Shown here: positions 42,716-52,931 of the stretch, piece by piece | Numbering within the stretch: position 1 is the stretch's first letter | How the letters are laid out: each line of letters opens with the position of its first letter | From: Aequitasia blattaphilus | GTDB taxonomy: Bacteria; Bacillota; Clostridia; Lachnospirales; Lachnospiraceae | Length of the DNA: 64,000 nt | Assembly (NCBI RefSeq): GCF_024721305.1 | Contig: NZ_JAMXOD010000001.1 | Coordinates: 186,001 to 250,000, forward strand | Reading direction: 5' to 3' | Notes under the pieces: model-generated | What the model was told of the DNA's origin: nothing | The model's input: the letters and a program-made list of their open reading frames with translations, nothing else | The model's database searches: none | Translations under genes and position numbers: made by a program

Positions 42716-43420
42716 TTACCTAGCAAATAGTGTTTCTAAAATGTCTAGAGGAAATTTAAAATCAGATTCAGATACATTACTAGAATCTAATCTACGTTTA
42801 ATGGAATTCATATAGTGATCAGCAATAACTTCACAAATAGCAGTTGTATCGTTGCTGCGATATACATCATATAATTTGCTATGAACTTTATATTGCCATC
42901 CTGCAAGAGTTTTACTATCTTGTGTCTCTACTGAACAACTTAGAATAGTTGCATAATCTAAATCGTTCCACGCCTTAATTAAGCGAGGCATACCGGTCTC
43001 TTTAATCATTGCTCCATGAAACAAATTGTCATAAGTGATAATATCGTTAAAACTGTCCTCATTCATAGTTTCCATTAAACGTAATATGCGTTTCATTTCT
43101 TTAAGAGCACTGTCAGGAATAATTCCATTAAATGATTTAACGGCAATTAATTCGTATGTCCCACGTAGAAGATATGCTTCAAACACATCTTCTAAGGTGA
43201 TTTCTTTGACTGAACAACCCATATTACGGGTGTATTCAACTAGCCCTTCTTGTTCAAGTTGTCGAAAGGCTTCACGAATCGGCCCCCTACTAACGCCAAA
43301 TTCTTCGGAAATTTCTTGCTCAATAATTCGCATACCAGGCTCTAGTTCGTGACTAATTATTTTTTCGCGGATCGCATCAACAACGCTTTCACGGAGAGTG
43401 CGATATTTTATTTCCCCCAT
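42716..43420 (-). CDS. GntR family regulator, FadR/FCD type
   Basis: An N-terminal GntR winged helix (LRESVVDAIREKIISHELEP, GVSRGPIREAFRQLEQEGLV) is followed by an all-helical FCD ligand domain with metal-ligand histidines in NLFHGAMI and ADHYMNSI. It is divergent from the aminopeptidase gene with a palindrome ATTGTTAACAAT in the promoter. It likely controls the peptide-utilisation genes downstream, possibly in response to an organic or amino acid ligand. Confidence 0.88.
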   Translation of the reverse strand: MGEIKYRTLRESVVDAIREKIISHELEPGMRIIEQEISEEFGVSRGPIREAFRQLEQEGLVEYTRNMGCSVKEITLEDVFEAYLLRGTYELIAVKSFNGIIPDSALKEMKRILRLMETMNEDSFNDIITYDNLFHGAMIKETGMPRLIKAWNDLDYATILSCSVETQDSKTLAGWQYKVHSKLYDVYRSNDTTAICEVIADHYMNSIKRRLDSSNVSESDFKFPLDILETLFAR

Positions 43421-43540
43421 ATCATCGTCCCTTTACTGTGTATTTGGAAATATCAACAAATTTATTTTAGCACAGTAAAATTGAATGGTAAACACTCCTA
43501 GTAAAAACAATATTAATTAATGAAAAATCACTATAAAGCA

Positions 43541-43578
43541 TTGACATACGATATAGTTTAATGTAAATTGTTAACAAT
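43541..43578 (+). promoter_or_regulatory. promoter and operator of the aminopeptidase-POT operon
   Basis: TTGACA at 43541-43546 and TAAATT at 43564-43569 with a 17-base spacer. The perfect 12-base palindrome ATTGTTAACAAT at 43567-43578 overlaps the -10 end and fits a GntR-type operator blocking initiation. Confidence 0.7.
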
Positions 43579-43605
43579 CAACAATAAAAGAAAAGGAGAT
43601 AAGAT

Positions 43606-45399
43606 ATGTTGGAAGTTGCGGATCGCATTCGGAAACTGCGAGAGCTTATGAAAGAAGCAGAAATTGATTTCTACATTGTTCCTACTGCTGATTTTCATCA
43701 AAGTGAGTATGTAGGTGAGTATTTCAAAGCTAGGAAGTTTATGACAGGATTTACAGGCTCTGCTGGAACGATAGTTGTTTCTCGTGAAGAGGTAGGACTT
43801 TGGGTGGATGGCAGATATTTTATTCAAGCTGCTAACCAAATCAAGGGAGCGCCGATAACACTTTTTAAAATGGGAGAACCTGGAGTACCTACAATTAATG
43901 AATATCTGGAGACTAAGCTTAAAGAAGGCGAAAAATTAGGCTTTGATGGCCGAGTAGTATCTATGAGTGAAGGCCTTGAATATGAAAAAATAGTTCAAAA
44001 CAAGAAAGGCCATATTGTAAGTGGCCAAGATTTGGTGGATAAAGTATGGGAAAATCGCCCACCAATCAGTGAAGAAGTAGCATTTGCGTTAGATGAGAAA
44101 TACACTGGTGAATCTGTTTCGTCTAAGCTAAAACGTATTCGTAAGAAAATGTCAGAGAACAAGGCAGATGCTCATATTTTAAACACAATAGATGATATTT
44201 GTTGGACATTAAATATTAGAGGAAACGATATTGAATTTTTCCCGCTTGTACTATCATATGGAATTATTTATATGGGACATATGGATTTGTATATTGATGA
44301 AAAGAAGCTAGATTCACGAATGAAAGAGAAGTTAAAAAAAGAAAACATTTTCTTGCACCCTTATAACTCTTTTTATGAAGCTGTAAAAAATATTGCGGAA
44401 GGCAAAAGTGTAATGCTTGACCCTGCAAAAATTAATTACGCGACTTTCAATAATATTCCTAGAGGGGTTGAGAAAGTTGAAGAAAACAATCCTGAAATAT
44501 TATTTAAGTCTATGAAAAATGAGGTAGAAGTTGAAAATATCAGGCAAGCACAGATCAAGGATAGCGTATGCTATGTTAAATTCATGAAATGGCTTAAGGA
44601 AAATTATGAAAAGGGTGATATTACTGAATTAAGTGCCTCTGCGAAGCTGGATGAATTAAGAAATGAGCAAAAGAACTATATTAGGCCAAGTTTTGCACCT
44701 ATATGCGCGTATGGTCCCCATAGTGCAAGTCCACATTATGAATCAAGCCCAAAAACAGATGTAGTATTAGAAGCGGGTAATTTTTTCTTGGCAGATACAG
44801 GAGCGGGATTTTTAGAAGGCTCAACGGATATTACAAGAACTTATGCTTTGGGAGAGGTAAGCCAGGATAAAAAGGAAGACTTCACTTTAGTTGCCGTAAG
44901 TAACTTGCGTCTTGCTAGTGCTAAATTTTTATATGGCTCAACGGGAATGGTTTTAGATATCTTAGCTCGAAAGCCGTTTTGGGATCGTAACATTAATTTT
45001 AACCATGGTACAGGACATGGTGTGGGATACCTTCTTGGAATACACGAGGGGCCATCGGGTTTTAGATGGAATTTTAGAAGTCATGAATCTCATCAATTAG
45101 AAGCGGGAATGGTAATAACAAATGAGCCGGGAATCTATTATGAAGGTTCTCATGGAGTGCGCTTGGAAAATGAATTACTTGTATGTAATGGGGAAAAGAA
45201 TGAATATGGCCAATTCATGTATCTAGAGCCAATTACATACATACCCTTTGATATAGAAGCAATAGAACCAAAAATAATGACACAAGAAGATAAAACACTA
45301 CTAAATGATTATCACAAATTGGTATTTGAAAAAATATCACCATTTTTAGATGAAGAAGAGAAGGTATGGCTTGAGAAATTTACAAGAGAAGTCGAGTAG
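43606..45399 (+). CDS. Xaa-Pro aminopeptidase (aminopeptidase P family, M24B)
   Basis: The 597-residue enzyme has the three-domain architecture of long aminopeptidase P: two creatinase N-type domains and a C-terminal pita-bread domain with the dinuclear metal ligands in LADTGAGFLEGSTDITRTY (split), GHGVGYLLGIHEGP, MVITNEPGIYYEG and VRLENELLV. It removes N-terminal residues before proline in the cytosol. AAAAGGAG precedes ATG. The peptide transporter gene follows 12 bases later, so it breaks down imported proline-containing peptides. Confidence 0.93.
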   Translation: MLEVADRIRKLRELMKEAEIDFYIVPTADFHQSEYVGEYFKARKFMTGFTGSAGTIVVSREEVGLWVDGRYFIQAANQIKGAPITLFKMGEPGVPTINEYLETKLKEGEKLGFDGRVVSMSEGLEYEKIVQNKKGHIVSGQDLVDKVWENRPPISEEVAFALDEKYTGESVSSKLKRIRKKMSENKADAHILNTIDDICWTLNIRGNDIEFFPLVLSYGIIYMGHMDLYIDEKKLDSRMKEKLKKENIFLHPYNSFYEAVKNIAEGKSVMLDPAKINYATFNNIPRGVEKVEENNPEILFKSMKNEVEVENIRQAQIKDSVCYVKFMKWLKENYEKGDITELSASAKLDELRNEQKNYIRPSFAPICAYGPHSASPHYESSPKTDVVLEAGNFFLADTGAGFLEGSTDITRTYALGEVSQDKKEDFTLVAVSNLRLASAKFLYGSTGMVLDILARKPFWDRNINFNHGTGHGVGYLLGIHEGPSGFRWNFRSHESHQLEAGMVITNEPGIYYEGSHGVRLENELLVCNGEKNEYGQFMYLEPITYIPFDIEAIEPKIMTQEDKTLLNDYHKLVFEKISPFLDEEEKVWLEKFTREVE

Positions 45400-45411
45400 G
45401 AGGGAATTAAA

Positions 45412-46773
45412 ATGAAGACTAAAGAAAGAAAATACCCGTTGGGATTTTGGATGTGTGCGGGCACAGAAATATTCGAGAGGCTTGCATATTATTTAGGAAG
45501 ATCTCTAATATTGATTTTTGTAACAACTGCGGTAGTAAATGGTGGATTAGGGTTAAGCGATTCGGTTGGGGCTAAATTACAAGCGAACTTGACAGCGTTT
45601 GCATATTTAGGGCCGGTACTAGGAGGAGTAATTGTAGATAGATTTATCGGGGCAAGATATACTACTCCTATAGGTATGGTGCTGGTCGGAATAGGCTATT
45701 ACATGGGAGCGTTAGCCAAAGGTCCTGGTATGATATATGCTATGATTGTATGCGTAAGTTTAGGCCTTGGTTTATTTAGGACTGCGCCTCTTATCGGAAG
45801 AATCATTGGAGACAACAGCAAAATGGATTCAGCTTTTTCTATACGCTACACTTTAGTTAATGTTGGGGCGTTCATTGGAACCTTCTTAGTTGGGATCCTT
45901 TATAAAGATGTATTTGCGAAAGATGGTGTTTTAGGGTTTGCTCCATGCTTTAAGTTAGCTGCACTTGCCATGTTTGTGGGAGCGGTTTGGTTTATGATTG
46001 CTACAAGGTTTATGGGAGACGTAGGTAAAAAACCGTTTAAAATGGAAAAGACGGAAGAAGAGCTAGAAGAAGAAGCAAAACAAAAGGCATTAGATAAAGA
46101 ATTAAAGAAAATGCCAATGACTACAATTGAGAAAAAACGTATTGGAGCAATTGTATTGGTGTCGGCATTTTCAATCGTTTTCTGGATATTCTGGTATTTA
46201 GCATATCTTCCAGTATATTATCACTGGGCAGAAAATATGAATTGGGTAGTAGCGGGATACGAAGTTCCGGCTACATGGTTTGATGCGGCGAATTCAATAT
46301 TCTGTGTAATACTTGGGCCGATTACGGCAAAACTGTGGACAGTTTTAGCTGCAAGGCCACAAGGGGATATGAGCTTATTTAGAAAAACTGGATTAGGAAT
46401 AGGGATACTTGGGCTTGGGTACGTATTCTTTGCAGTGATTGAAATAACTCGAGGAAATGGAAAACCAAGCGTTTTATTACTAATAATATTCGCATTCTTA
46501 TTAACACTAGGAGAAATGTTCTTCTCACCACTTGGACATTCATTCATTAGTAAGTATTCGCCTAGCCGTTATTTAGGAGTCATGATATCTGTATGGGGAA
46601 TCGCCACATTTATCGCTGGAAAAAGCTATGGCAATGTTTATGAGTTTGCTTTCGGAGGCAATTTTAAATTTTCATCAGCCTGCATTGTAATTGCTATAGT
46701 GGCATTTGTTTCAGCTCTAATACTGTTTGCTTTAGATAAAAGATTATCTGGATTAGTAGAGAAGGAACAATAA
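45412..46773 (+). CDS. POT family peptide MFS transporter
   Basis: The 453-residue protein has about 12-14 hydrophobic spans and the POT/PTR2 signatures near the N-terminus (FWMCAGTEIFERLAYYLGRS with the ExxER-type motif, LGPVLGGVIVDRFIGARYTT). It imports di- and tripeptides with protons. AGGAGGGAATT precedes ATG. Co-transcription with the Xaa-Pro aminopeptidase makes a small peptide-use unit. POT transporters are uncommon as ICE cargo. Confidence 0.9.
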   Translation: MKTKERKYPLGFWMCAGTEIFERLAYYLGRSLILIFVTTAVVNGGLGLSDSVGAKLQANLTAFAYLGPVLGGVIVDRFIGARYTTPIGMVLVGIGYYMGALAKGPGMIYAMIVCVSLGLGLFRTAPLIGRIIGDNSKMDSAFSIRYTLVNVGAFIGTFLVGILYKDVFAKDGVLGFAPCFKLAALAMFVGAVWFMIATRFMGDVGKKPFKMEKTEEELEEEAKQKALDKELKKMPMTTIEKKRIGAIVLVSAFSIVFWIFWYLAYLPVYYHWAENMNWVVAGYEVPATWFDAANSIFCVILGPITAKLWTVLAARPQGDMSLFRKTGLGIGILGLGYVFFAVIEITRGNGKPSVLLLIIFAFLLTLGEMFFSPLGHSFISKYSPSRYLGVMISVWGIATFIAGKSYGNVYEFAFGGNFKFSSACIVIAIVAFVSALILFALDKRLSGLVEKEQ

Positions 46774-46793
46774 GTAGAAAAACAATTATAAAA

Positions 46794-46838
46794 AGAGGTC
46801 CTGGGTACGTGCTTATGAAGTAGATATCCAGGATCTTT
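46794..46838 (+). terminator. probable terminator after the POT gene
   Basis: AGGTCCTGG and CCAGGATCTT pair around a 20-base loop, followed by TTTAATAAAT. Moderate strength. Confidence 0.5.
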
Positions 46839-47033
46839 AATAAATATAGGCTCTGCCATTTTAGTTTTATGAAAGACAAAGAGTAGTCAAATGATTGCTC
46901 TTTTTTAATGCTTTTAAATGGTCGTTTGTGTGAAAATTGGTAAACGTCAAATCATCCGCCTAGTAGTTTTCTGAGTTTTGTGGCATACTTGAAAAAATTC
47001 CAAAAACTAACAGTTTTTTCGAGGAGGATTGCG

Positions 47034-47408
47034 ATGGATAAAATTACACATGAAATGCGCCTTATGCACTGGAAAACGATTGTTGAACAGTGTCAAGGTC
47101 GCCCGAGAAATCAATCAGCAAAGCAATGGCTTGCAGACCGGGAAATACCTGAGAAGTCTTATTATTACTGGCAACGAAAAGTCCGACAAGAAGTATATGA
47201 AAAATTGAATTCACCAACAGCAATACCAGCGGTACAACCCGATGCCAACATTTCCTTTTCAGAGATTCCGTTATCGTTTAGGCAGGAGTCATCTACTTCT
47301 TTTCAACCGGCAGCGATTGTGAAGACACAAAAGATAACAGTTGCATTATCTGATTCGATATCAGAGCGACTTCTTAATCAACTTCTACAGGCGGTGCATC
47401 ATGCTTGA
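47034..47408 (+). CDS. tnpA: IS66 TnpA accessory protein
   Basis: The 124-residue protein starts MDKITHEMRLMHWKTIVEQC and has the SAKQWLADREIPEKSYYYWQ region, the helix-turn-helix ORF1 product of IS66-type elements. GAGGAGGATTGCG precedes ATG 47034. It overlaps tnpB by eight bases, the usual arrangement. The gene looks intact. Confidence 0.85.
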   Translation: MDKITHEMRLMHWKTIVEQCQGRPRNQSAKQWLADREIPEKSYYYWQRKVRQEVYEKLNSPTAIPAVQPDANISFSEIPLSFRQESSTSFQPAAIVKTQKITVALSDSISERLLNQLLQAVHHA

Positions 47409-47756
47409 AGATGTAGCCGGTATTCGCCGTGTCGTAATCGCATGTGGTTTTGTTGATTTACGAAAAGGAATCAACGGATTGCTCAGATTGTTGGCGCCCG
47501 ATATGACCTGAATCCATTCGAAAAGGGCACCTTGTTTTTGTTCTGTGGCAGAAGGTCAGATCGCATGAAGGGGCTACTTTGGATGGGGAATGGTTTTTTG
47601 TTACTCTATAAAAGATTCGAAGACGGCTCTCTTTCATGGCCACGTACACAAGAGGAAGCGGTTGAATTAACAGAAGAACAATTCCACCATCTAATGCTTG
47701 GGCTAAATCCAGTTAATCCAAAGATTAAGGAAGTCAATCCTTCTAAAATAGCATAA
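47401..47756 (+). pseudogene. tnpB: IS66 TnpB, frameshifted
   Basis: ATG 47401 starts MLEDVAGIRRVVIACGFVDL, the normal IS66 Orf2 start. After GGATTG at 47476-47481 one G is missing; adding it restores ARYDLNPFEKGTLFLFCGRR and the rest of the protein up to 47756. As given, the frame stops after 36 codons. Everything else, including KGLLWMGNGFLLLYKRFE, is conserved. Confidence 0.85.
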
Positions 47757-47762
47757 AGTTTT

Positions 47763-48002
47763 ATGCAAAACAGAGAAATTTTCAGGCTCTTTTCCGAGAG
47801 AATAGAAACGAAGATTCGCACTGTAAAACGGATTATAGCAGTGCAAATCTCTTTGTTTCATACCACTAAAAAGGGACATTCTCGTACTTTGACACCTCTA
47901 CATATGGAGCGTTTATTGCAGTCTGTTGAGGTCTTATCTATAGGCACAATGACGAATATTCAGTATCGTGAAATTCGCTGTTTTCTATGTTTTAGAGTAT
48001 AA
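47763..48002 (+). CDS. doubtful 79-residue ORF inside IS66
   Basis: A frame from ATG 47763 encodes a basic 79-residue product with no known domain and no clear ribosome site. It fills the gap between tnpB and tnpC. It may be spacer that happens to be open. Confidence 0.2.
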   Translation: MQNREIFRLFSERIETKIRTVKRIIAVQISLFHTTKKGHSRTLTPLHMERLLQSVEVLSIGTMTNIQYREIRCFLCFRV

Positions 48003-48029
48003 TAAAAAACAGGAAAGGGGTGAACATTC

Positions 48030-49654
48030 ATGGGTCAAAAGTACACAGCTGAAGAATTGAATCAGTTCAGTAAACAAGAGCTTGTATTTTTGGTTTCTTC
48101 TTTACAAGGGCAAATGGAAACGATGAATGAAAATCTCGAAAAGCTGATTGAGCAGGTGCGGATTGCAAATCAGCAAAGGTTTGGTCGCCATACGGAAAAG
48201 TTAGATACTATGGATGGACAGCTCTCCTTTTTAACGAGGCAGAGTATCTCTCGGAGGAAAATGCCGAAGAGCCGGACATTGAGGAAGTATTACAAAAAAA
48301 GCCACGTGCGAAGAAACAAAAGGGTAAGAGAGATTTAGATCTTCAGGATTTCCCTGAAGAACTGCAGGAACATGATGTGCCCATGGAAAAGCTGGATGCA
48401 CTATTCGGCGAAGGCTGTTGGAGAAAAATGACAGTCGAGGAATACAAGCGACTACGTTATGAACCGGCATCATGGACGGTGGAACGACATCGAGTACATG
48501 TTTATGTTGGAACCGGCGGAGAACATCAGGATGAATTTCTGCGTGGAACACGTCCGAAAGACCTTCTTCGAAACAGTATTTTAACACCATCACTTGGCGC
48601 AGCAATCATGAATGCAAAGTATGTGAATTCCATACCGGTTGCTCGCATTGAAGCGGAGTTTGAACGAAATGATGTCCATCTATCCCGTCAGACTATGTCG
48701 GATTGGATTATTAAATGTTCAGAGCGTTACTTTGAACCGTTGTACCAGAGACTACGTGAAAAACTTTTAGAATTCCCTGTAGCCCAGGCAGATGAAACAC
48801 CGGTAGATGTCATTCGTGATGATCGCAGTGCCGGAACTCCAAGCTACATGTGGGTATTTCGGAGTGGAGAATTCTACAAAGAGACTCCGATTGCCCTGTA
48901 TAAGTATCAAAAGACTCGTAACAGCGAGCATCCCAAAGAATTCTTCAAGAATTACAAAGGCGTCGTGGTTACAGATGGATTGAGCCAATACCATAAACTC
49001 GACAGGGAGCTTGAAGGATTTACAAATGCGAATTGCATGGCTCACGCAAGGCGAGATTATGCAGATGCTGTAAAAGCATTGGGAAAGAGCAATCCGGATG
49101 TAGTAAAACGCTCCATTGCTTATCAGGCACTGGCTCGAATCAGTAGCATCTATAAACTGGAGGGAACGCTATCGGACATACCGGCAGAAGAACGGCTGGT
49201 AGAAAGACAAGCCACAATCAAACCATTGGTTGAGGAGTATTTCACATGGATAAAAGAGAGATTGTCCGATACGAGCTGTTTACCGAAAGGGAAAACAGCT
49301 GCTGGACTTAACTATAGTGTCAATCAGGAAAAGTACCTAAAGGTGTTTTTAGAAAATGGAGACGTACCAATTGATAATTCAGCATCTAAACGAAGCCTTC
49401 GAACTTTTTGTGTCGGAAAAAAGAATTGGATTTTTTGTAATTCGATTAAAGGTGCACAAGCAAGTGCAATCGTGTATAGCATCACAGAAACCGCCAAGTT
49501 GAATAATCTAAATCCTTATTACTATCTTCAATATTTACTGGAAGAGATACCGAAGCTGATTGCGGAAGACAGAACTATCGATAATTTAAAACTGGATACG
49601 CTGCTTCCGTGGTCAAAAGACCTTCCGGAGCAATGCAAAAGTAAACGCCGCTGA
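48030..49654 (+). pseudogene. tnpC: IS66 TnpC transposase, frameshifted
   Basis: ATG 48030 after GGAAAGGGG starts MGQKYTAEELNQFSKQELVF, and the ORF2-like leucine-zipper start continues to GQLSF. At 48228-48232 there are five Ts where six are needed; restoring one gives FFNEAEYLSEENAEEP and leads into the catalytic part (QADETPVDVIRDD, GVVVTDGLSQY, CMAHARRDY and the glutamate near DNSASKRSLR). The IS66 C-terminal domain with YYYLQYLLEEIPK is intact. As written the transposase cannot be made in one piece. Confidence 0.88.
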
Positions 49655-49724
49655 GAGGTGGTGCAACTTAGGGATTTGCGAAAACAAGTAAATTTTGAGC
49701 GACACCTTCAAGCGGGTGCAAAGA

Positions 49725-49769
49725 AAAATCCTACATCTTAGGGACATTCCCTCGGATGTAGGATTTTTT
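49725..49769. terminator. bidirectional terminator at the 3' end of hsdR
   Basis: AAAATCCTACATC pairs exactly with GATGTAGGATTTT, with an inner AGGGA/TCCCT stem, and T or A runs on both sides. It lies three bases after the hsdR stop on the minus strand. Confidence 0.85.
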
Positions 49770-49772
49770 GCA

Positions 49773-52700
49773 TTATGCTACTGCGCCGTAGCGTGTGTAC
49801 ACATATTCGTAAATCTGTTGACGATACCCTGAGATAGCCATTTCATCATAGCACTCTGGCAAGTCTGCCCATAACGTGTCACGAATCAGGTTATCAATTT
49901 CTGCTTTTGTTTCTTGCTTATCAGTCCAATGGTCAAGTTCTGCGATCTTAGACTTAATATTTTGCAGCAACGTAGCAGCTACTTCTTTTAACTTCTTAAT
50001 ATCGTTTTTGCTCAAGTCATCTCGGAACAGCATATCATAAAGGGATAATTCTTCATCACTTGTAAAGCCTTCACGAGCATAGCGCTGTTCTTCTTGGTTC
50101 ATCTGATTAGCCAAATCCATTAAATCCATAAAGGTCTTTTCAATATTAGCACGGTCTTGTTCACTATTATAATCTGTAATAATTTGCTGATACCTCTCAT
50201 AATAATTGATACGGTCTGGATTAGAGAACAACATCATATCCAGCTTTTGCTGAATTACTTCCTCCAGGTCTTTCATCACAAGATTTTTCTTATGTACCTT
50301 AGCAAATTCTCTGCGAAGTAAATCAAAATCAATAGCACTAATATCAAATCTGCGCGGTTCTTCACGCACCATCATAGGCGTATGTTGTATTTCTACATAG
50401 TCACTTATGATTTTATTAATTTCAATCATAAGGTCAGTGGTATTCGTGTGCTTACGCTTCTTCTGCAATTCAGAGAATATCGCTACTATCGCTTCATATT
50501 CTTTTCTTGTAGCGCCGGTTACATCATCACGGTCTGTATATTTCATCAAACGAATTAGTTCTGATGCATATGTACTGAAGGTCTTTTTATCCTCTACAGT
50601 TCCGCAGACAACATTGGCAGCTTCTTGCAAATATGATAGTTTCATAAAGTCATAAGCATCAATCAATAGCTGCAGGTCGAAGTCATTATCTGCTAAGAAT
50701 GATTTAGCCTTCGCTATAGTATCCATAATTCTTGCAATTAGCTCAGCCTTATCAATGGTAGGGTCTGTCTCGCCATTACCACCAACATTGGCTGTATAAT
50801 CCGCTAGTGCCTTTCTCAAGGCTTTCACGATACCAATATAATCAACAATCAATCCATTGCTCTTACCTTCGCTTACACGGTTTGCACGTGCGATGGTCTG
50901 CATTAAGGTGTGTGCTTTTAAAGGCTTATCCAAATACAAACAAGACAAGCACTTTACATCGAAGCCTGTGAGCCACATCGCACAGACAAAGACAACACGA
51001 AGAGGATTCTTTGAATCTTTAAATTCTTTATCCAATTCACGCTTTTCCATCTTTGCACGATGATATTTGATATCCAAGTCCCATTTCTTAAAAGTTTGGA
51101 TTTCATTTTGTTCTTGGCTGATAACCACAGCCATTTCTGTTTCTTCCATCCACTTAAGCTTACGCTCCAATTCAAGAGCTTCTTGCTGCGTAGCATTTTT
51201 TATATTTTCTTTTAGATTTTTTATTTCTTCTTTCCAGTATTCCTGTACATAGTTGTACATACGAACACAGGTAACTTTATTCAGACAGACAAACATTGCT
51301 TTACCGCTTGTCCATAAATCAGAGTAGTGCTGTACAAAATCGTGAGCTATAGATTTAAGTCTTGGTTCTGCAGTAAGCAAATGGATTTCCTTTGCAAATT
51401 CTGCTTCAAGTTTATCTTGTTGATCTACATCCAAATCTGCATTCTCGATAGCATCCAAAATCTTATCAGAGATTTCCGGATTACGCAGGTCGAGGATTTT
51501 CTCACCACGGTTTTCATAATAAAGTGGTACAGTCGCACCATCTTCAACAGCACGTTTGAAATCATAAACAGAAACATATCCACCAAAGGTACGGGCAGTA
51601 ATGTTATCACTGGATAATAACGGTGTTCCAGTAAAACCAATACGAGCAGCGGTAGGCAATAACTTAACCATATTATCGGCAAAGATGCCATATTGGCTAC
51701 GATGTGCTTCATCAGACATAATTATAATGTCATGATCAGGATAGATTGGTTCTTCGTTGGGTTTATTGAATTTTTGAATTAATGTAAAGATAAAGCTTGG
51801 GTTGCCGTGCAGTTTACGCACCAAGTCATCACCACTTGAGGCGATGAACTGAGACGCCTTGATATTCTTTCCAAGCAATCCACAATTTTCAAATGTATCA
51901 CTAATCTGTGAGTTTAATTCTTCACGGTCCGTTAATATAACGAATGTCGGAGAACCTTCAAACTTTCTGCGTATCTTCTGTGCAAGGAATACCATTGAAT
52001 AACTCTTACCAGAGCCTTGCGTATGCCAGAACACACCAAGTTTTCCGTCATTCAACTTTCTATCCGCATAGGCTTTCATTGCTTCGTTTACACCAAGGTA
52101 CTGATGGTTACGAGCAAGTATCTTCGCTGTGTGACCATTAGAGTGGTCAAAGAGAATAAAGTTCTCAAACAAATCCAGGAAATTCTCTTTTTTGCAGATA
52201 CCACGGAGCATAGTTTCAAGAGCTACACTTCCTTGGTCTTCCTCTACGAGACGCTTCCACTCATGAAAGAACTCATACTTACCGCCCAGCGTGCCAACCT
52301 TTGCCTCTGTCCCGTTAGAAAGCATTAGGAATGCATTGTAATAGAACAAATGTGGAATGGTATCTTGATAGTCGGTATAATTATCATCATAGGCATTCTG
52401 CACATCCACCGTATTTTTCTTTAGCTCTACAAAGAGCAAAGGAATACCATTTACAAAGCCCACAATATCAGTACGGCGTCTATAGAGATCTCCATGTATC
52501 TTTAATTCCTTAATTGCAAGAAAATGGTTGTAGTCCGGATTATGAAAGTCGATAACGGTTGCTTTCTTAGTTTCATTCTGACCGTTCGGCTTTTTTACAG
52601 TCACAGGGATACCATCACGGATAAGAAAATACTTCTCCTCATTCACCTGTAGTAAAGAGGACGTAGAAAGTCTGTTCTCAAGAACTTTCTGTGCCTCTAA

Positions 52701-52916
52701 TATCTGAGTGTCGTTTATCCACGGATTCAATTTCTTTAGTGCCGCTTGAAAGTAACGAACAAGTAATATTTCATGATAGCTGGTTCTTCCGAATGAGCCG
52801 TTTGCACCTAACACTTCCGTGTTATAGGCAAATTCAACTTCCCAGCCTAATTCATCATGGAGTAGATTTCCTGCACTTTCCTGCACAAGTATATTTTCAG
52901 AATAATCATAACTCAT
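49773..52916 (-). CDS. hsdR: type I restriction enzyme R subunit
   Basis: The 1047-residue protein has the HsdR nuclease domain with the PD-(D/E)xK-like ELKKNTVDVQNAYDD region, followed by a superfamily 2 translocase: Walker A TQGSGKSYSMVFLA near residue 300, DEAH in IIMSDEAHRSQYG at about 402, and GFTGTPLL. It cleaves unmodified DNA at a distance after ATP-driven translocation, together with HsdM and HsdS. The start follows AAAGGAGGTGCTG. It is last in a minus-strand operon. Confidence 0.95.
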   Translation of the reverse strand: MSYDYSENILVQESAGNLLHDELGWEVEFAYNTEVLGANGSFGRTSYHEILLVRYFQAALKKLNPWINDTQILEAQKVLENRLSTSSLLQVNEEKYFLIRDGIPVTVKKPNGQNETKKATVIDFHNPDYNHFLAIKELKIHGDLYRRRTDIVGFVNGIPLLFVELKKNTVDVQNAYDDNYTDYQDTIPHLFYYNAFLMLSNGTEAKVGTLGGKYEFFHEWKRLVEEDQGSVALETMLRGICKKENFLDLFENFILFDHSNGHTAKILARNHQYLGVNEAMKAYADRKLNDGKLGVFWHTQGSGKSYSMVFLAQKIRRKFEGSPTFVILTDREELNSQISDTFENCGLLGKNIKASQFIASSGDDLVRKLHGNPSFIFTLIQKFNKPNEEPIYPDHDIIIMSDEAHRSQYGIFADNMVKLLPTAARIGFTGTPLLSSDNITARTFGGYVSVYDFKRAVEDGATVPLYYENRGEKILDLRNPEISDKILDAIENADLDVDQQDKLEAEFAKEIHLLTAEPRLKSIAHDFVQHYSDLWTSGKAMFVCLNKVTCVRMYNYVQEYWKEEIKNLKENIKNATQQEALELERKLKWMEETEMAVVISQEQNEIQTFKKWDLDIKYHRAKMEKRELDKEFKDSKNPLRVVFVCAMWLTGFDVKCLSCLYLDKPLKAHTLMQTIARANRVSEGKSNGLIVDYIGIVKALRKALADYTANVGGNGETDPTIDKAELIARIMDTIAKAKSFLADNDFDLQLLIDAYDFMKLSYLQEAANVVCGTVEDKKTFSTYASELIRLMKYTDRDDVTGATRKEYEAIVAIFSELQKKRKHTNTTDLMIEINKIISDYVEIQHTPMMVREEPRRFDISAIDFDLLRREFAKVHKKNLVMKDLEEVIQQKLDMMLFSNPDRINYYERYQQIITDYNSEQDRANIEKTFMDLMDLANQMNQEEQRYAREGFTSDEELSLYDMLFRDDLSKNDIKKLKEVAATLLQNIKSKIAELDHWTDKQETKAEIDNLIRDTLWADLPECYDEMAISGYRQQIYEYVYTRYGAVA

Positions 52917-52931
52917 TTATCAGCACCTCCT

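Larger units (their letters stand above)
46930..49712 (+). mobile_element. IS66-family insertion sequence, decayed
   Basis: The element has the tnpA-tnpB-tnpC order of IS66. Both tnpB and tnpC carry a single-base deletion. Ends are approximate: GTCGTTTGTGTGAAAATT on the left and AAATTTTGAGCGACAC on the right look like imperfect inverted ends, but I could not fix the 8-base target duplication. Confidence 0.75.

Noticed and set aside
48226-48236. Programmed -1 frameshift in IS66 tnpC
   Set aside because: The site is C-TTT-TTA, which does not satisfy the slippery heptamer rule, and IS66 TnpC is not known to need one.
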